A DNA stretch of 64,000 nucleotides from Thermanaerothrix solaris (GCF_032334255.1 NZ_JAUHMF010000001.1:1054001-1118000), one strand, 5' to 3'. Positions 16,314 through 25,840 are shown, counted from the first letter of the stretch. Notes: generated by a model from the sequence alone, not told the origin. Numbers and translations: made by a program.

Positions 16314-18206
16314 TCAAAGATGCGATTGACGCAAACGTCGAGCCTTCCTTATCAAAACCTCGGCTTTTTGGGGTTGACCCGCGGCACGATATACACTTTC
16401 AGCAAAGACATACCCCTTCGCCAATTCTGCCTGGATCGCCACCTCCCCATCGTGGCGATCCGCCACCGCCTCCAGCCCCTCCAGCACCTCCCCCATCGCC
16501 TCTAACTCACCCGCCCGGCCATAATCGTGAATAGCATTGAAATACCCCTGCGCCAATGCCACCTGGATCGCCACCTCCCCACCGTGGCGATCCGCCACCG
16601 CCTTCAGCCCCTCCAGCGCCCTCTCCATCGCCCCTAACTCACCCGCCTCACCATAATGGTTAATGGCATTGACATACCCCTGCGCCAATGCCTCCTGGAT
16701 CGCCACCTCCCCACCATAGCGACCCGCCACCGCCTTCAGCCCTTCCAGCACCCTCTTCATCTCCTCTAACTCACCGTTTTCGCCGTAGACATATATAAGA
16801 GTTACTCTTGAAGCACACCAATAAACCAGGTGGGCGGAGTCACCCGGAGGCGTATCAAGTTCTTCGATTAAGGAATGAGTTGGAAAATCCAGAATGAGTT
16901 TTACCAGGAAGGAGGCAACCCCTTGGGGATTGGCCTCCCAACCTTTTCGGATAAAATGCTTCCTCTCATCTTCGTAAAACATCGTACCAAGGACGTGCAA
17001 CACAAAGGCTTCACCGAACAAGTCCGGCGTAATTCCGGGTAACTCATTATCCACACGTTGCTGCAAAATGCGTTGCATCATATCTTTGCTGGGTAGTTCC
17101 CCTCCAATATACTCACGGGCGTCGTTCAGGGTTAATTTACGTGCGAAAGTCGCCAGTGCGATCAAAGGCAAATAGTTTTCCTTTAGCCCCACTTGTTTGT
17201 ACTTTCTTACCATCCGTTTCGCCCATTCTTCCAGCAACTCAAACCGATTTTGCCACTTTAATTCTCCCGTCTCCAGCAGGAGTTGCTTTGCCGCCAATGC
17301 CAGCAGTGGATTTCCTTCGCTCACACTGATAATCCTTTTAATGTACTTTTCACTTAATTTGCTGCCCAATAGTGCGCGGATGTCTTGGTCGGACAGGTTT
17401 TTCAAAACCAAAGCATCCTGATAGCGGTAGCGCTGATATTTGTCTTGCTCGTTTAGATCTTTCAAGGATTCGGGCATCGTTCGTTCCACCAACAAAACCC
17501 GTAGGGGAATGCCCTGCTTGGAACCACTCTGAGTAAAACTATTCAGCATCTTAAAAACATCGTCAACAAATTCAGCAGCGTTATCAACCACGATAACTGT
17601 GGGGCGTTTTGGACGCCATTCCGGGATCATCCCCCCCTGATAGAAACCCGCGTGGCAATAGTAAGGCTTTTTCCGTAATTTTTGCACCCATTCCAACGCC
17701 AAACGGCTCTTGCCCACTCCGGCGCCTCCGGTTAAGAACCACCACAGAAAAGATTCAGGGCGCTTTAAAAAATTATCTAATTGCTGTTGAACCTCATCTC
17801 GCCCCACGAAGGCAATCTTACCAGACGCAAAATCCAACGGATCAGACACCGGTGGCGGATCCCCGATAAACGACGGTGGGGGTGAAAACAAGCGCTCACT
17901 GAAAACCTGCGTCCACTCTTCAATATAGGTTTGAAGGGGCTTTATGGTGTTGAGGATTGATACAAATAAAATTGCTACCAACAACTTCCAATCAAATTGC
18001 GCCAGTTGATCGCCCACGCGCTCCAGTCCAGGATATAAAACAATCCAATCACCTAGTTTACGTAGAAATAGTTGTCGCAATGACTCCACATTCGGTGCAG
18101 GGGGATTGACCAAACTCAAAATCCCCCAAACAACCAGAACAAGAATGAGATTCACACCTGCATAGACAAGCCAATAAACCGAGCGTTTTATCTGAGCAGA
18201 TGCCAT
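16314..18206 (-). CDS. Membrane-anchored STAND-like NTPase with helical repeats
   Basis: A 630-residue protein. Two hydrophobic segments (about 10-33 and 74-90) anchor the N-terminus. The NTPase core has Walker A 'GGAGVGKS' (residues 160-167), a Walker B-like 'TVIVVDNAAE' (203-212), and a following helical region as in STAND/NB-ARC ATPases. The C-terminal 130 residues are three tandem 44-residue TPR-like repeats (16380-16775), nearly identical at DNA level. The ATG at 18206 is preferred over GTG at 18224 because GGGAGAG lies 9 nt upstream. STAND proteins act as signalling or defence switches; the ligand and effector here are unknown. Confidence 0.75.
   Translation of the reverse strand: MASAQIKRSVYWLVYAGVNLILVLVVWGILSLVNPPAPNVESLRQLFLRKLGDWIVLYPGLERVGDQLAQFDWKLLVAILFVSILNTIKPLQTYIEEWTQVFSERLFSPPPSFIGDPPPVSDPLDFASGKIAFVGRDEVQQQLDNFLKRPESFLWWFLTGGAGVGKSRLALEWVQKLRKKPYYCHAGFYQGGMIPEWRPKRPTVIVVDNAAEFVDDVFKMLNSFTQSGSKQGIPLRVLLVERTMPESLKDLNEQDKYQRYRYQDALVLKNLSDQDIRALLGSKLSEKYIKRIISVSEGNPLLALAAKQLLLETGELKWQNRFELLEEWAKRMVRKYKQVGLKENYLPLIALATFARKLTLNDAREYIGGELPSKDMMQRILQQRVDNELPGITPDLFGEAFVLHVLGTMFYEDERKHFIRKGWEANPQGVASFLVKLILDFPTHSLIEELDTPPGDSAHLVYWCASRVTLIYVYGENGELEEMKRVLEGLKAVAGRYGGEVAIQEALAQGYVNAINHYGEAGELGAMERALEGLKAVADRHGGEVAIQVALAQGYFNAIHDYGRAGELEAMGEVLEGLEAVADRHDGEVAIQAELAKGYVFAESVYRAAGQPQKAEVLIRKARRLRQSHL
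16380..16775 (-). repeat. Three tandem 132-bp coding repeats
   Basis: Three in-frame copies with an exact 132-bp period, checked at three equivalent points (16481, 16613, 16745). Each encodes 44 residues of the form GELxxMxxxLEGLxAVAxR. High DNA similarity implies recent duplication or gene conversion. Confidence 0.9.
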
Positions 18207-18434
18207 CTTCGCCCACTCTCCCACCGCATGGGTAAATCCAGGTTTCCCGTCTCAAATCACCCGCCTCAATGAGGGACTTACGATAACTTTATAATGATCA
18301 GGAAACTGCCTTTTTAGGGTTATTATACAGAAAACCATAGCCAAAAAGCACTCGGTTCCAGGAATTTTCCCCATCTCGCTAATTTGGTAAAACCGGAGAC
18401 TTAAATCCAACTGCCTCAAAAAGTCACAACAGCC

Positions 18435-18462
18435 TTGACGTCTTGATGCAGTCCAATATAAT
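18435..18462 (+). promoter_or_regulatory. Promoter of the HTH/PNPOx-ABC operon
   Basis: TTGACG (18435-18440), 16-nt spacer, TATAAT (18457-18462). The start would be near 18469, 24 nt before the ATG. A short inverted repeat CTCAA/TTGAG (18466-18470, 18480-18484) straddles that start and could be an operator, but with 5-bp arms this is weak. The rest of the gap 18207-18434 shows nothing. Confidence 0.75.
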
Positions 18463-18492
18463 ATACTCAAGTCCTATATTTGAGACTACAAC

Positions 18493-19626
18493 ATGGAAGA
18501 TTTAACCCTTGCCCGTAGTGCCGAGCGCACCCTGCGCTTGATTGAAACCATCCTCGCCCACCCCGAGGGGCTAACCCCCCAAGATTTGATGCAAAAATTG
18601 GGGCTCTCGCGTTCCTCGCTCTTCGTCCTGCTCAAGACCCTCAAAACCCTGGGCTACCTGGATCAATCCGAGAAACGCGGGCGCTACCTGCCCGGCCCAC
18701 GCCTCTTGGCCTGGCAAGCGCGCGGTGATCTCAGCCAGCAGGAACTTCTGGCCGCTTTCTATCAGGAATGCGCCCAAACCGCCTGGCCCGAGACGCTGGC
18801 TCTGGTGGTGCCCATCTCCGAGGGATTGCTCGTCCTGGCACAAACCGAGGGCAGTTATGAGACCCGCCGCGTGTTTCAGGTGGGAAAAATTTACCCGCAT
18901 TTAGAAGCCGCCCAGGCCCTGTTCGCACCCTCTTCCACCCCCCTAACCATCGAGGAGGGTATGGCGCTGGCCCAATCGAATGAGACCCTTGATCTGGCTG
19001 CACCGATTTGCCCGGATGGGTATCAGCCCCGCGCTGCGGTGGTACTGAGCGCCCTGGCTTACCGCTGGCAACCGCATGATCTTTACCACCAATGGGGCAA
19101 CGATGTGCGCAACCTGGCCGCGCGCATTTCCCATCGCTTGGGCGCTCTCACCTACTCACCCTTCCAGCCTCAACCTGTGCAAGAACTTCAACCCCTGGAG
19201 CCCCTCACTCCGGCTCAAATGGAGGCGTTCCTGCGCGGACCGGTTTCAGCCCGCCTGGCCTGCGTGCGTCCCGATGGTCAACCCCACGTCATACCCCTCT
19301 GGCAAGAGTGGAACGGCCACGCATTCATAGTGATCGCCTGGCAGGGCTCACGCTGGCCTGAATATGTGCGACAAAACCCCGCCGTTTCCTTGACCATTGA
19401 CGAGCCCTGGCCACCGTTACGCCGTGTCGTTGCCCGCGGGCAAGCCAATCCGGTCACCGATTTAACGCCACAGGAGTTGCAACGCTTGCTCAATCGCCTC
19501 GGCCGGCGCTATCTGGGGCGCGACTTGGCCCAACCCTACCTGAACCAGGTAGCCGAAGTCTTCCGCATTGACGTAGAGTACCTGCGCGGCTGGCGCGGCC
19601 TCACTACCGCTCTCACTCCGGCCTGA
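18493..19626 (+). CDS. IclR-type HTH fused to a PNPOx split-barrel domain
   Basis: Residues 1-75 are a winged helix of the IclR type (RLIETILAHPEGLTPQDLMQ, SRSSLFVLLKTLKTLGYL). The middle (80-225) resembles a degraded IclR effector domain. Residues 235-375 match the pyridoxamine-phosphate-oxidase/FMN-binding split barrel (GPVSARLACVRPDGQPHVIP, 'FIVIAWQGSRWPEYVRQNP', 'RRVVARGQAN'). The fusion suggests a transcription factor that senses a flavin or related cofactor. It is the first gene of a four-gene operon with an ABC importer (gap 10 nt). The regulatory role and ligand are inferred. Confidence 0.8.
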   Translation: MEDLTLARSAERTLRLIETILAHPEGLTPQDLMQKLGLSRSSLFVLLKTLKTLGYLDQSEKRGRYLPGPRLLAWQARGDLSQQELLAAFYQECAQTAWPETLALVVPISEGLLVLAQTEGSYETRRVFQVGKIYPHLEAAQALFAPSSTPLTIEEGMALAQSNETLDLAAPICPDGYQPRAAVVLSALAYRWQPHDLYHQWGNDVRNLAARISHRLGALTYSPFQPQPVQELQPLEPLTPAQMEAFLRGPVSARLACVRPDGQPHVIPLWQEWNGHAFIVIAWQGSRWPEYVRQNPAVSLTIDEPWPPLRRVVARGQANPVTDLTPQELQRLLNRLGRRYLGRDLAQPYLNQVAEVFRIDVEYLRGWRGLTTALTPA

Positions 19627-19636
19627 CCTCACGCCT

Positions 19637-20416
19637 ATGGATATTCACCTGAAGGCCCTGACGTTCTCTTATCCCAACCACACTCAAGCAGTCTTGCGGG
19701 GGCTAACCCTTGATATCCCTTCCGGGCAATTCGTCGCCATCATCGGTCAAAGTGGTTGCGGTAAATCCACCCTACTACGGCTGCTGGCAGGGCTACTATC
19801 ACCGACACACGGGCATATCGCTTTTAATGGGACTCTCTCCACTGGTCCTTCTCAGGCTCACACTGTGGCCTGGATGGCTCAATCCCCGGCGCTATTGCCC
19901 TGGCTCACCACATACCAGAACGTTGCCCTTGCCCTAAAGTTCACACGCACCGGTAAATCGCCCCTGATGAGCCCTGAAGAAGCCCTCGACCGCGTTGGAT
20001 TAAGTCAGTATGCCCACGAATATCCGCATCGTCTCTCGGGCGGTATGCAGCAGCGCGTCGCCCTAGCCCGCTTATTGGTCCAAGGGGCGCCGATTTGGCT
20101 GATGGATGAACCTTTTTCGGCACTGGATGAACTGACGCGAGAGAATCTCAGCGATACCTTACTCGATCTCTGGCAATGGTTAAAACCCACTATCCTGTGG
20201 GTAACCCACCACATCTACGAAGCCGTCAGGCTTGCCGACCGCATCCTGGTACTCTCACCCCGCCCGGCCCAAATTGCGGCAGACCTTGAGATTATCCTTC
20301 CTCGCCCCCGCGACGAAAATCACCCCCAATTTAGCGCCTATGTCAACCAACTCAGGAAATCACTTTTCTCCTCGAATGGTCAGGAAAGCACTTCCAATGA
20401 CAGGTTCATCGCGTAG
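19637..20416 (+). CDS. NitT/TauT-type ABC transporter ATP-binding protein
   Basis: A 259-residue ATPase with Walker A 'GQSGCGKSTLLRLLAG', Q-loop 'MAQSPALLPWLTTYQNVALAL', signature 'RLSGGMQQRVALARLL', Walker B 'IWLMDEPFSALDELTR' and H-loop 'ILWVTHHIYEAVRLADR'. It is closest in look to the ThiZ/SsuB/TauB group that works with NMT1-type binding proteins. It overlaps the permease gene by 20 nt, implying translational coupling. Confidence 0.92.
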   Translation: MDIHLKALTFSYPNHTQAVLRGLTLDIPSGQFVAIIGQSGCGKSTLLRLLAGLLSPTHGHIAFNGTLSTGPSQAHTVAWMAQSPALLPWLTTYQNVALALKFTRTGKSPLMSPEEALDRVGLSQYAHEYPHRLSGGMQQRVALARLLVQGAPIWLMDEPFSALDELTRENLSDTLLDLWQWLKPTILWVTHHIYEAVRLADRILVLSPRPAQIAADLEIILPRPRDENHPQFSAYVNQLRKSLFSSNGQESTSNDRFIA

Positions 20417-21152
20417 CAAGCTGGTCACCTGGGGACTTATTGTAGGCGCCCTCTCTATCTGGGAGGTGGGCGTCCGAGTGGGGAATATGCCCCCCTATCT
20501 TTTGCCCGCCCCTAGCCTCATCCTCCACACCCTGGTACAAAACTTCTCCACCTATCTTCAGGCGTCGTTGATCACTTTTGGCGAAGCCTTGCTGGGCTTG
20601 TTGATCGGAACCTGTGTAGGGATTCTCATCGCTGTCCTGGTTACGTTTTGGCCGGGTTTGGAACACGGCGTTATGAGTCTGGCCATTTTGGTCAAATCCA
20701 CGCCCCTCGTGGCCATCGCTCCCCTGCTGACCATTTGGTTGGGGTTCGGCTGGCAGCCCAAAGTCATCATTACCGCCTTGGTGACTTTTTTCCCCGTGTT
20801 GGTCAACGTTCTGGTTGGCCTTCAAACCATCACCCCTAGCCTGTTGGATTTATTTCACGCCTGGCAAGCGAACCGTTGGGAACTTCTATGGCATCTGCGA
20901 TTGCCTCACAGCCTCCCGTATGTATTTGCCGCACTAAAGGTCAGCACCCCCTTGGCATTGATCGGCGCCATCGTCGCCGAGTGGACTGGTGCTTCGGGAG
21001 GGTTAGGACGCCTGATGTGGCTGGCCTACACCAATCTGAATCTCCCCCATTTATTTGCCGCTATTTTTATCCTGGCAGCGGCGGGAATGCTCCTCTATCA
21101 GGGAACAACCCAGGCCGAAAAACGCCTGGTGTTTTGGTACACCTCATCCTAA
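20397..21152 (+). CDS. NitT/TauT-type ABC transporter permease
   Basis: A 251-residue membrane protein with about six helices and the EAA-type loop 'LLDLFHAWQANRWELLWHLRLPHSLPYVFAALK', as in BPD_transp_1 permeases of the ThiX/SsuC type. The ATG at 20397 is chosen because AGGAAAG precedes it by 8 nt; a longer frame from 20232 lies within the ATPase gene. It works with the genes on either side to import the substrate of the NMT1-like binding protein. Confidence 0.9.
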   Translation: MTGSSRSKLVTWGLIVGALSIWEVGVRVGNMPPYLLPAPSLILHTLVQNFSTYLQASLITFGEALLGLLIGTCVGILIAVLVTFWPGLEHGVMSLAILVKSTPLVAIAPLLTIWLGFGWQPKVIITALVTFFPVLVNVLVGLQTITPSLLDLFHAWQANRWELLWHLRLPHSLPYVFAALKVSTPLALIGAIVAEWTGASGGLGRLMWLAYTNLNLPHLFAAIFILAAAGMLLYQGTTQAEKRLVFWYTSS

Positions 21153-21176
21153 TCCCGTTGCGGAGGTCCCTTTCCC

Positions 21177-22190
21177 ATGAGACATCGCTCTTTCTTCCAT
21201 CTTTTCATTCTTCTTTCGATCTTTCTAACGATTGCCTGTCAGCCCTCAGCACCACTTACAACCCCTACCCCACCCCGCACTGCGCTCACTTTTATGGCCG
21301 GATATAAACCCCAAGCCAATTTACCTTTCGTGGGGGCTTATGTGGCTAAAGAAAAAGGTTATTTTGAAGCCGAAGGATTGGATGTCACGATCGAACACTC
21401 GCCCGGGCAGGGGCAACACCTCCAGTTACTGGCCGCCGGAAAGGTCCAAGTCACCACCCAGGATGCTGCCGTGTTATTACAGCGCCGTGCTGACCCCGGC
21501 CTGCCCTTGGTTTCCATCGCACTGATCGGACAGCGCGGCCAACAAGCCTTTGCCGCGCTCAAAGAGTCGGGCATGGTCACCCCTAAAGACTGGGAAGGTC
21601 ATCTGGTGGGCTATAAAGGCACCCCACCTCCAGATCTCTTTGCCTTGCTTCAAGCCGCTGGAGCCGATGTCAATAAGGTTGATCTGGTCAATGTGGGGTT
21701 TGACCCACGCGTATTGGTCGAGGGCAAAGTGGATGTTTACCCTCTTTTCAAATCTAATGAACCCTTTTTACTGCGCTCCTGGGGCTATGAGATCACCCTG
21801 TGGGACGCGGCAGATTACGGTGTGCCCACGCTTGGACTGACTTATGTCACCAGTGAATCCTTGCTCCAGGAACAACCTGACATTCTGGCGCGCTTCTTAC
21901 GAGCGGCACTGCGCGGGATTGACTTTGCCGCCCAACATCCTGATGAGGCCGTTCAAATTGTGTTGAAATATACCGGGCCAGAGACCAACCCGGATCATAT
22001 GCGTTACATGTTAGAAACCGAATTGAAGGATGCTCAGAGTAATATCACGCGCGAGCATGGCTGGGGCTGGCAGACTCAGGAACAATGGCAAGCCCTGGCA
22101 AATATGCTTCATCAGTACGATATCTTACCTTCTATGGACGTCACCAAAGCCTTTACCACCCGCATCCTGGAAATGGTAAAATCGCAGTAA
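21177..22190 (+). CDS. NMT1/THI5-like substrate-binding lipoprotein
   Basis: A 337-residue binding protein. The lipobox 'LTIAC' puts the acylated Cys at about residue 21. The mature part starts 'LTFMAGYKPQANLPFVGAYVA' and continues 'EKGYFEAEGLDVTIEHSPGQ', typical of NMT1/THI5 domains that bind thiamine pyrimidine precursors, riboflavin or similar compounds. The wording resembles the RibY type described for Chloroflexi riboflavin uptake, and the PNPOx-type regulator would fit flavin. Thiamine precursor uptake is the main alternative. Last gene of the operon, closed by a terminator. Confidence 0.85.
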   Translation: MRHRSFFHLFILLSIFLTIACQPSAPLTTPTPPRTALTFMAGYKPQANLPFVGAYVAKEKGYFEAEGLDVTIEHSPGQGQHLQLLAAGKVQVTTQDAAVLLQRRADPGLPLVSIALIGQRGQQAFAALKESGMVTPKDWEGHLVGYKGTPPPDLFALLQAAGADVNKVDLVNVGFDPRVLVEGKVDVYPLFKSNEPFLLRSWGYEITLWDAADYGVPTLGLTYVTSESLLQEQPDILARFLRAALRGIDFAAQHPDEAVQIVLKYTGPETNPDHMRYMLETELKDAQSNITREHGWGWQTQEQWQALANMLHQYDILPSMDVTKAFTTRILEMVKSQ

Positions 22191-22216
22191 CTCAATTCGG
22201 TAACCCAACTTTTAAG

Positions 22217-22245
22217 AGCCCCGCGGGATCGCGGGGCTTTTTTTT
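22217..22245 (+). terminator. Intrinsic terminator of the NMT1-type ABC operon
   Basis: 8-bp GC-rich stem (22217-22224 with 22231-22238, 6-nt loop) followed by a run of T. It lies between convergent genes. Confidence 0.92.
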
Positions 22246-23442
22246 CTATGTTTCTTGCGCTTGCTTCATTCGCCAAATTCCTAAGGCGAGGAAGACGACC
22301 GCAAATCCGGTTAAAACCACCAGGTGGGGGAGCAGGTCCTGCAGGGTACCCCCGCGCATAAGATAGTTGACCATGCCTTCCAGAGCCCAGGTAGTCGGAA
22401 GCACATGAACGACTGTTTTCACCGATGCAGGGAAGAGCTCCAAGGGATACCAACATCCACCCAGTAGCGCCATCACCATGCCCATCAGGATACTCAGGTT
22501 ATTGGCTTGGGCTTCGTTCTTAACCCATGTTCCCATGAATACGCCAATCGCCCCCGCCGCCAACGCCGAGGTCAGCAACAACAAAATTAATGTCAAAGGA
22601 TCACGCATCCAAGACAACTTTAGAACCAGCACTCCAAACCCCACCAGCAATCCCATCTGGATTAGAGCCATCAATACCTGACCGCCGATGGTACCAACCA
22701 AGAAAACAGCCTGAGAGGTGGGTGTGGTCATCACCCGGGAGAGCGTGCCGGTATTGCGTTCATATGCTAGCAGTGCCGAGATTCCAAAGAGGGGGATGAA
22801 GACCCAGGTAATGAGTTGACCGGCTGAGGCTTGGGCACGCGGATCGTAAACCGGAGCGCTTGAAGGGCGAATCACCTCTAAACGGTCTGGCACTTGTGCC
22901 CATAACGAGCGAGCCAGATGGCTGGCTTCAATGACGTATTGCTGGCGTTCTGCCTCCGTCTTAAATGCGCCATACTGTTCAGCCAACGTCACCGCCGCAT
23001 GGGCAGCCTCAAAAGGCAGGCTCTCCCCACCAACCGCCGCCTGGATTGCACGCTGCACCGCCAAGGCACGCAGATTATTCGGTTGTTGGTAAAGCAAAAG
23101 CCGGACTTTTTCACCGCGCATCAGTCGCTCTACGGTAAGGTCAGGCGGCAGGTATAACCAAAAGGCCACTTTGCGGGCTAAAAAGCGTTCCTCGGCTACG
23201 GCGCGGCTCACCACTTCCGGTCGCAAACCCGGTGCCTCCTTAAGAGCCTCCACGATGCGGGCGGAGACCTCATTTTGAGCCTCATCTACCACCAGAAGGG
23301 AAACCTTCCCATCCGAGCCATACTTCCCCATACCCAATATAAATGTGAACAGCACGGGTAGAAGAATGAAGAACAGCCATTCGCTGGGTGAGGCAAAGCG
23401 CAGCAAAATGTCTTTACGGACGATGGCAAGAATTTGGCGCAT
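22246..23442 (-). CDS. ABC-2 type exporter permease (second)
   Basis: A 398-residue protein beginning MRQILAIVRKDILLRF with an N-terminal helix, a large extracytoplasmic domain (40-190) and five or six C-terminal helices, the ABC-2/DrrB-YhfD-like layout. 'LLAYERNTGTLSRVMTTPTS' is the conserved cytoplasmic stretch before the last helices. The ATG at 23442 is chosen for GGGAGAG just upstream. It is paralogous to the next gene upstream and 11 nt from it; the two should form a heterodimer with the ATPase at 24746. The exported substrate is unknown. Confidence 0.88.
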   Translation of the reverse strand: MRQILAIVRKDILLRFASPSEWLFFILLPVLFTFILGMGKYGSDGKVSLLVVDEAQNEVSARIVEALKEAPGLRPEVVSRAVAEERFLARKVAFWLYLPPDLTVERLMRGEKVRLLLYQQPNNLRALAVQRAIQAAVGGESLPFEAAHAAVTLAEQYGAFKTEAERQQYVIEASHLARSLWAQVPDRLEVIRPSSAPVYDPRAQASAGQLITWVFIPLFGISALLAYERNTGTLSRVMTTPTSQAVFLVGTIGGQVLMALIQMGLLVGFGVLVLKLSWMRDPLTLILLLLTSALAAGAIGVFMGTWVKNEAQANNLSILMGMVMALLGGCWYPLELFPASVKTVVHVLPTTWALEGMVNYLMRGGTLQDLLPHLVVLTGFAVVFLALGIWRMKQAQET

Positions 23443-23453
23443 AACTCTCCCTC

Positions 23454-24734
23454 TTAAGCCTGAGAAAAACGGCGCGAGCGCATCAAGATAACCCCTGCCA
23501 GAGAGATTAAAACAACTCCCATGAGTGCCAGGGCCAACAAAGGTCGGACGATTTGGCTCAGGGAGCCGCCCGCGGCCAAAATGGCATACCCGTCCATCCC
23601 CCATGCATTAGGGGTAATACGGCTTAGGACATACACCGCGGGCGGCATTTCACCCAGATCAACAAAACTGCCACCCAACAAACCAAAGATCAACATCAGC
23701 GCTGAGCCGGCCGAGGCAACTTGAGCCGGCGTGCGAGCCAATGCAGCGATGAGCAACCCCCAACCCACCGCAGCCAATGACGCACATAGAATTAACCCAA
23801 GCACTCCAAAGGCGTCACCCCAATTCAAAGCAAAAAGCCAGGTTGAGATGCCAATCAACAATACCTGCTGCACCACACCGCTCAAGTAAACCCCAATACC
23901 TTTCCCCACCAAGATCTGAAACGGGAGGATTGGGGTGATCATCAAACGCTGTAATGTTTGCTGCCGCCGCTCGACCAATAGAGAACGCGCACCAAACGTC
24001 GCGGTGAACATCAAGAAGAGCAGCGCCATTCCTGGTGCCATAGAAGCCATTACATTGACATCTCGGAGTTGGGTGACTTCCTCCTCGGTAACGACCACCT
24101 GGATCAATTCCTGTTCCACACCCGACCGCGCCAGAGCTTCGCCCCAAGTGCGTCCAATGTCTTCGGCTTGTGCGGGTTGAATCACGCCGTTCGCCACCAA
24201 CGGTGCAATAGCCGTCCAGCCTAGGATGCGCCCTTTTTCCACCCGAAAGAGGAACGCACGTACAATGCTTTCGAGAATCGCAACGCTATTGGGACGCCCG
24301 GGATTGGCATAAATCTGAAGGGTGACATCAGGCGATGACGAAGGGAACCATGCTTGCCATTCCTCTGCAGGGGGAATCAAACTCTGGGTAAAACCGGTCG
24401 GGATGATAACCGCTGCCGCCGCTTGATCTTTTTCAACCTGTTGCTTTGCTTCTGCCAAATCCGAAACAAGGACGGGCTCGAGTAGGGAATCCAACTCTGG
24501 GGAAAAGAGCACATTCACCAAGGCGTTTCCCAGAGTTTGCCCATCATAATTTACGATCACCACAGGGATATCGCTAGGGCCACTGGATGAATTTGCCCCC
24601 CCTCCCACCTGACCACTGATCAGCCCCATCCCAAGCGTCAACAAAAATGGCCCAACCAAGATCATCAATACGGTTGACCGATCACGAAAGATCAGGAGCA
24701 AATCCTTGAGCGCAATGAGCAGAATCCGCCGCAT
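23454..24734 (-). CDS. ABC-2 type exporter permease (first)
   Basis: A 426-residue permease starting MRRILLIALKDLLLIFRDRS, with the same layout as its neighbour: N-terminal helix, a long extracytoplasmic loop (about 45-230), then six helices including 'RSLLVERRQQTLQRLMITP'. It lies between the ATPase and the second permease, 11 nt from each. Such paired ABC-2 permeases export drugs, lipids or polymers, or mediate sodium efflux. Nothing in the sequence names the cargo. Confidence 0.88.
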   Translation of the reverse strand: MRRILLIALKDLLLIFRDRSTVLMILVGPFLLTLGMGLISGQVGGGANSSSGPSDIPVVIVNYDGQTLGNALVNVLFSPELDSLLEPVLVSDLAEAKQQVEKDQAAAAVIIPTGFTQSLIPPAEEWQAWFPSSSPDVTLQIYANPGRPNSVAILESIVRAFLFRVEKGRILGWTAIAPLVANGVIQPAQAEDIGRTWGEALARSGVEQELIQVVVTEEEVTQLRDVNVMASMAPGMALLFLMFTATFGARSLLVERRQQTLQRLMITPILPFQILVGKGIGVYLSGVVQQVLLIGISTWLFALNWGDAFGVLGLILCASLAAVGWGLLIAALARTPAQVASAGSALMLIFGLLGGSFVDLGEMPPAVYVLSRITPNAWGMDGYAILAAGGSLSQIVRPLLALALMGVVLISLAGVILMRSRRFSQA

Positions 24735-24745
24735 CCTCGTCCTCC

Positions 24746-25681
24746 CTAATCCCTTAAAGCACGCCCGGTCAGTTTTAAAAAGACGGCCTCCAGATTGGGC
24801 TCGCTGATCTCGACACTGCGGATGCGCATGCCATGCTCTAAGCACACAGCGATGAGATGGGGCAGGATTTCGCCCGAGGCATGGGTGAGCACTTTTAAGC
24901 GATGATCCTCTTGGATCACATTAACCACGCCCGGCACGTTGTTCAATGCCTCTAAAGGTAGCATGGGATTCATATCATCCTCAAATGTCAGTACCAGGGT
25001 GTCATGTTCACCCACTTGCTGTAAAAGTTCCAATTGTGTTCCCAGTGCTATCAACCTTCCATGATCCATAATTCCAACCCGATGCGAGAGTTCCTGGGCC
25101 TCTTCCATGTAGTGGGTGGTATAAAGGATCGTGATGCCCTCATGGTTGAGCGACTTGACAAAGTCCAGAATTGCGCGCCGGGACTGTGGGTCAATCCCCA
25201 CCGTGGGTTCATCCAGAAAAAGTACCCGGGGGCGATGTAACAGACCTGCGGCCAAATTAAGACGACGCTTCATCCCTCCCGAATAGGTACGCACTTTCTG
25301 ATTGGCTTTTTCACTCAATCCCACCTGTTCCAGGGTTGAGTGAATCCGTTGACGTAATTCCTTGTCTTTCAATCCATACATTTGCCCCCAGAACCATAAG
25401 TTTTCATAGCCGCTCAGATCTTGATAAAGCGCAATTTCCTGGGGCACCACCCCAATCAAGCGGCGTACTTCCAAGGGATGCTTTAGGATCGAATAGCCGC
25501 CAATCCAGGCCTCACCCGAGGTTGGCAACAATAATGTAGAAAGGATTGAGATTGTGGTGGTTTTCCCCGCCCCATTGGGCCCAAGCAGGCTAAAAATTTC
25601 ACCTTCCCTCACCTCGAAATTAAGGTCATCTACTGCGGTCAGATGACCGAAACGCTTGGTAAGATTTTGCACCCGGATCAT
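24746..25681 (-). CDS. ABC-2 exporter ATP-binding protein
   Basis: A 311-residue ATPase of the DrrA/CcmA type: Walker A 'GPNGAGKTTTISILS', signature 'YSGGMKRRLNLAAGLL', Walker B 'VLFLDEPTVGIDPQSRR', H-loop 'ILYTTHYMEEAQELSHR', plus a C-terminal domain ending 'SVEISEPNLEAVFLKLTGRAL', typical of this class. The start at 25681 follows GGGAGGTG. First gene of the three-gene exporter operon. Confidence 0.93.
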   Translation of the reverse strand: MIRVQNLTKRFGHLTAVDDLNFEVREGEIFSLLGPNGAGKTTTISILSTLLLPTSGEAWIGGYSILKHPLEVRRLIGVVPQEIALYQDLSGYENLWFWGQMYGLKDKELRQRIHSTLEQVGLSEKANQKVRTYSGGMKRRLNLAAGLLHRPRVLFLDEPTVGIDPQSRRAILDFVKSLNHEGITILYTTHYMEEAQELSHRVGIMDHGRLIALGTQLELLQQVGEHDTLVLTFEDDMNPMLPLEALNNVPGVVNVIQEDHRLKVLTHASGEILPHLIAVCLEHGMRIRSVEISEPNLEAVFLKLTGRALRD

Positions 25682-25840
25682 CACACCTCCCGACAAAAGG
25701 AACAGAACGACTTCACCAATCCACATCTACGCAATTTCGAATTAAAAGTTGCGTATCTGAGCAAATAAACAACCAAGCGATGATTTTTTGTCACCGCCTA
25801 GTTGCTCTATCTTAAAATAACGTAAAAGGTTCAAAGAGAT

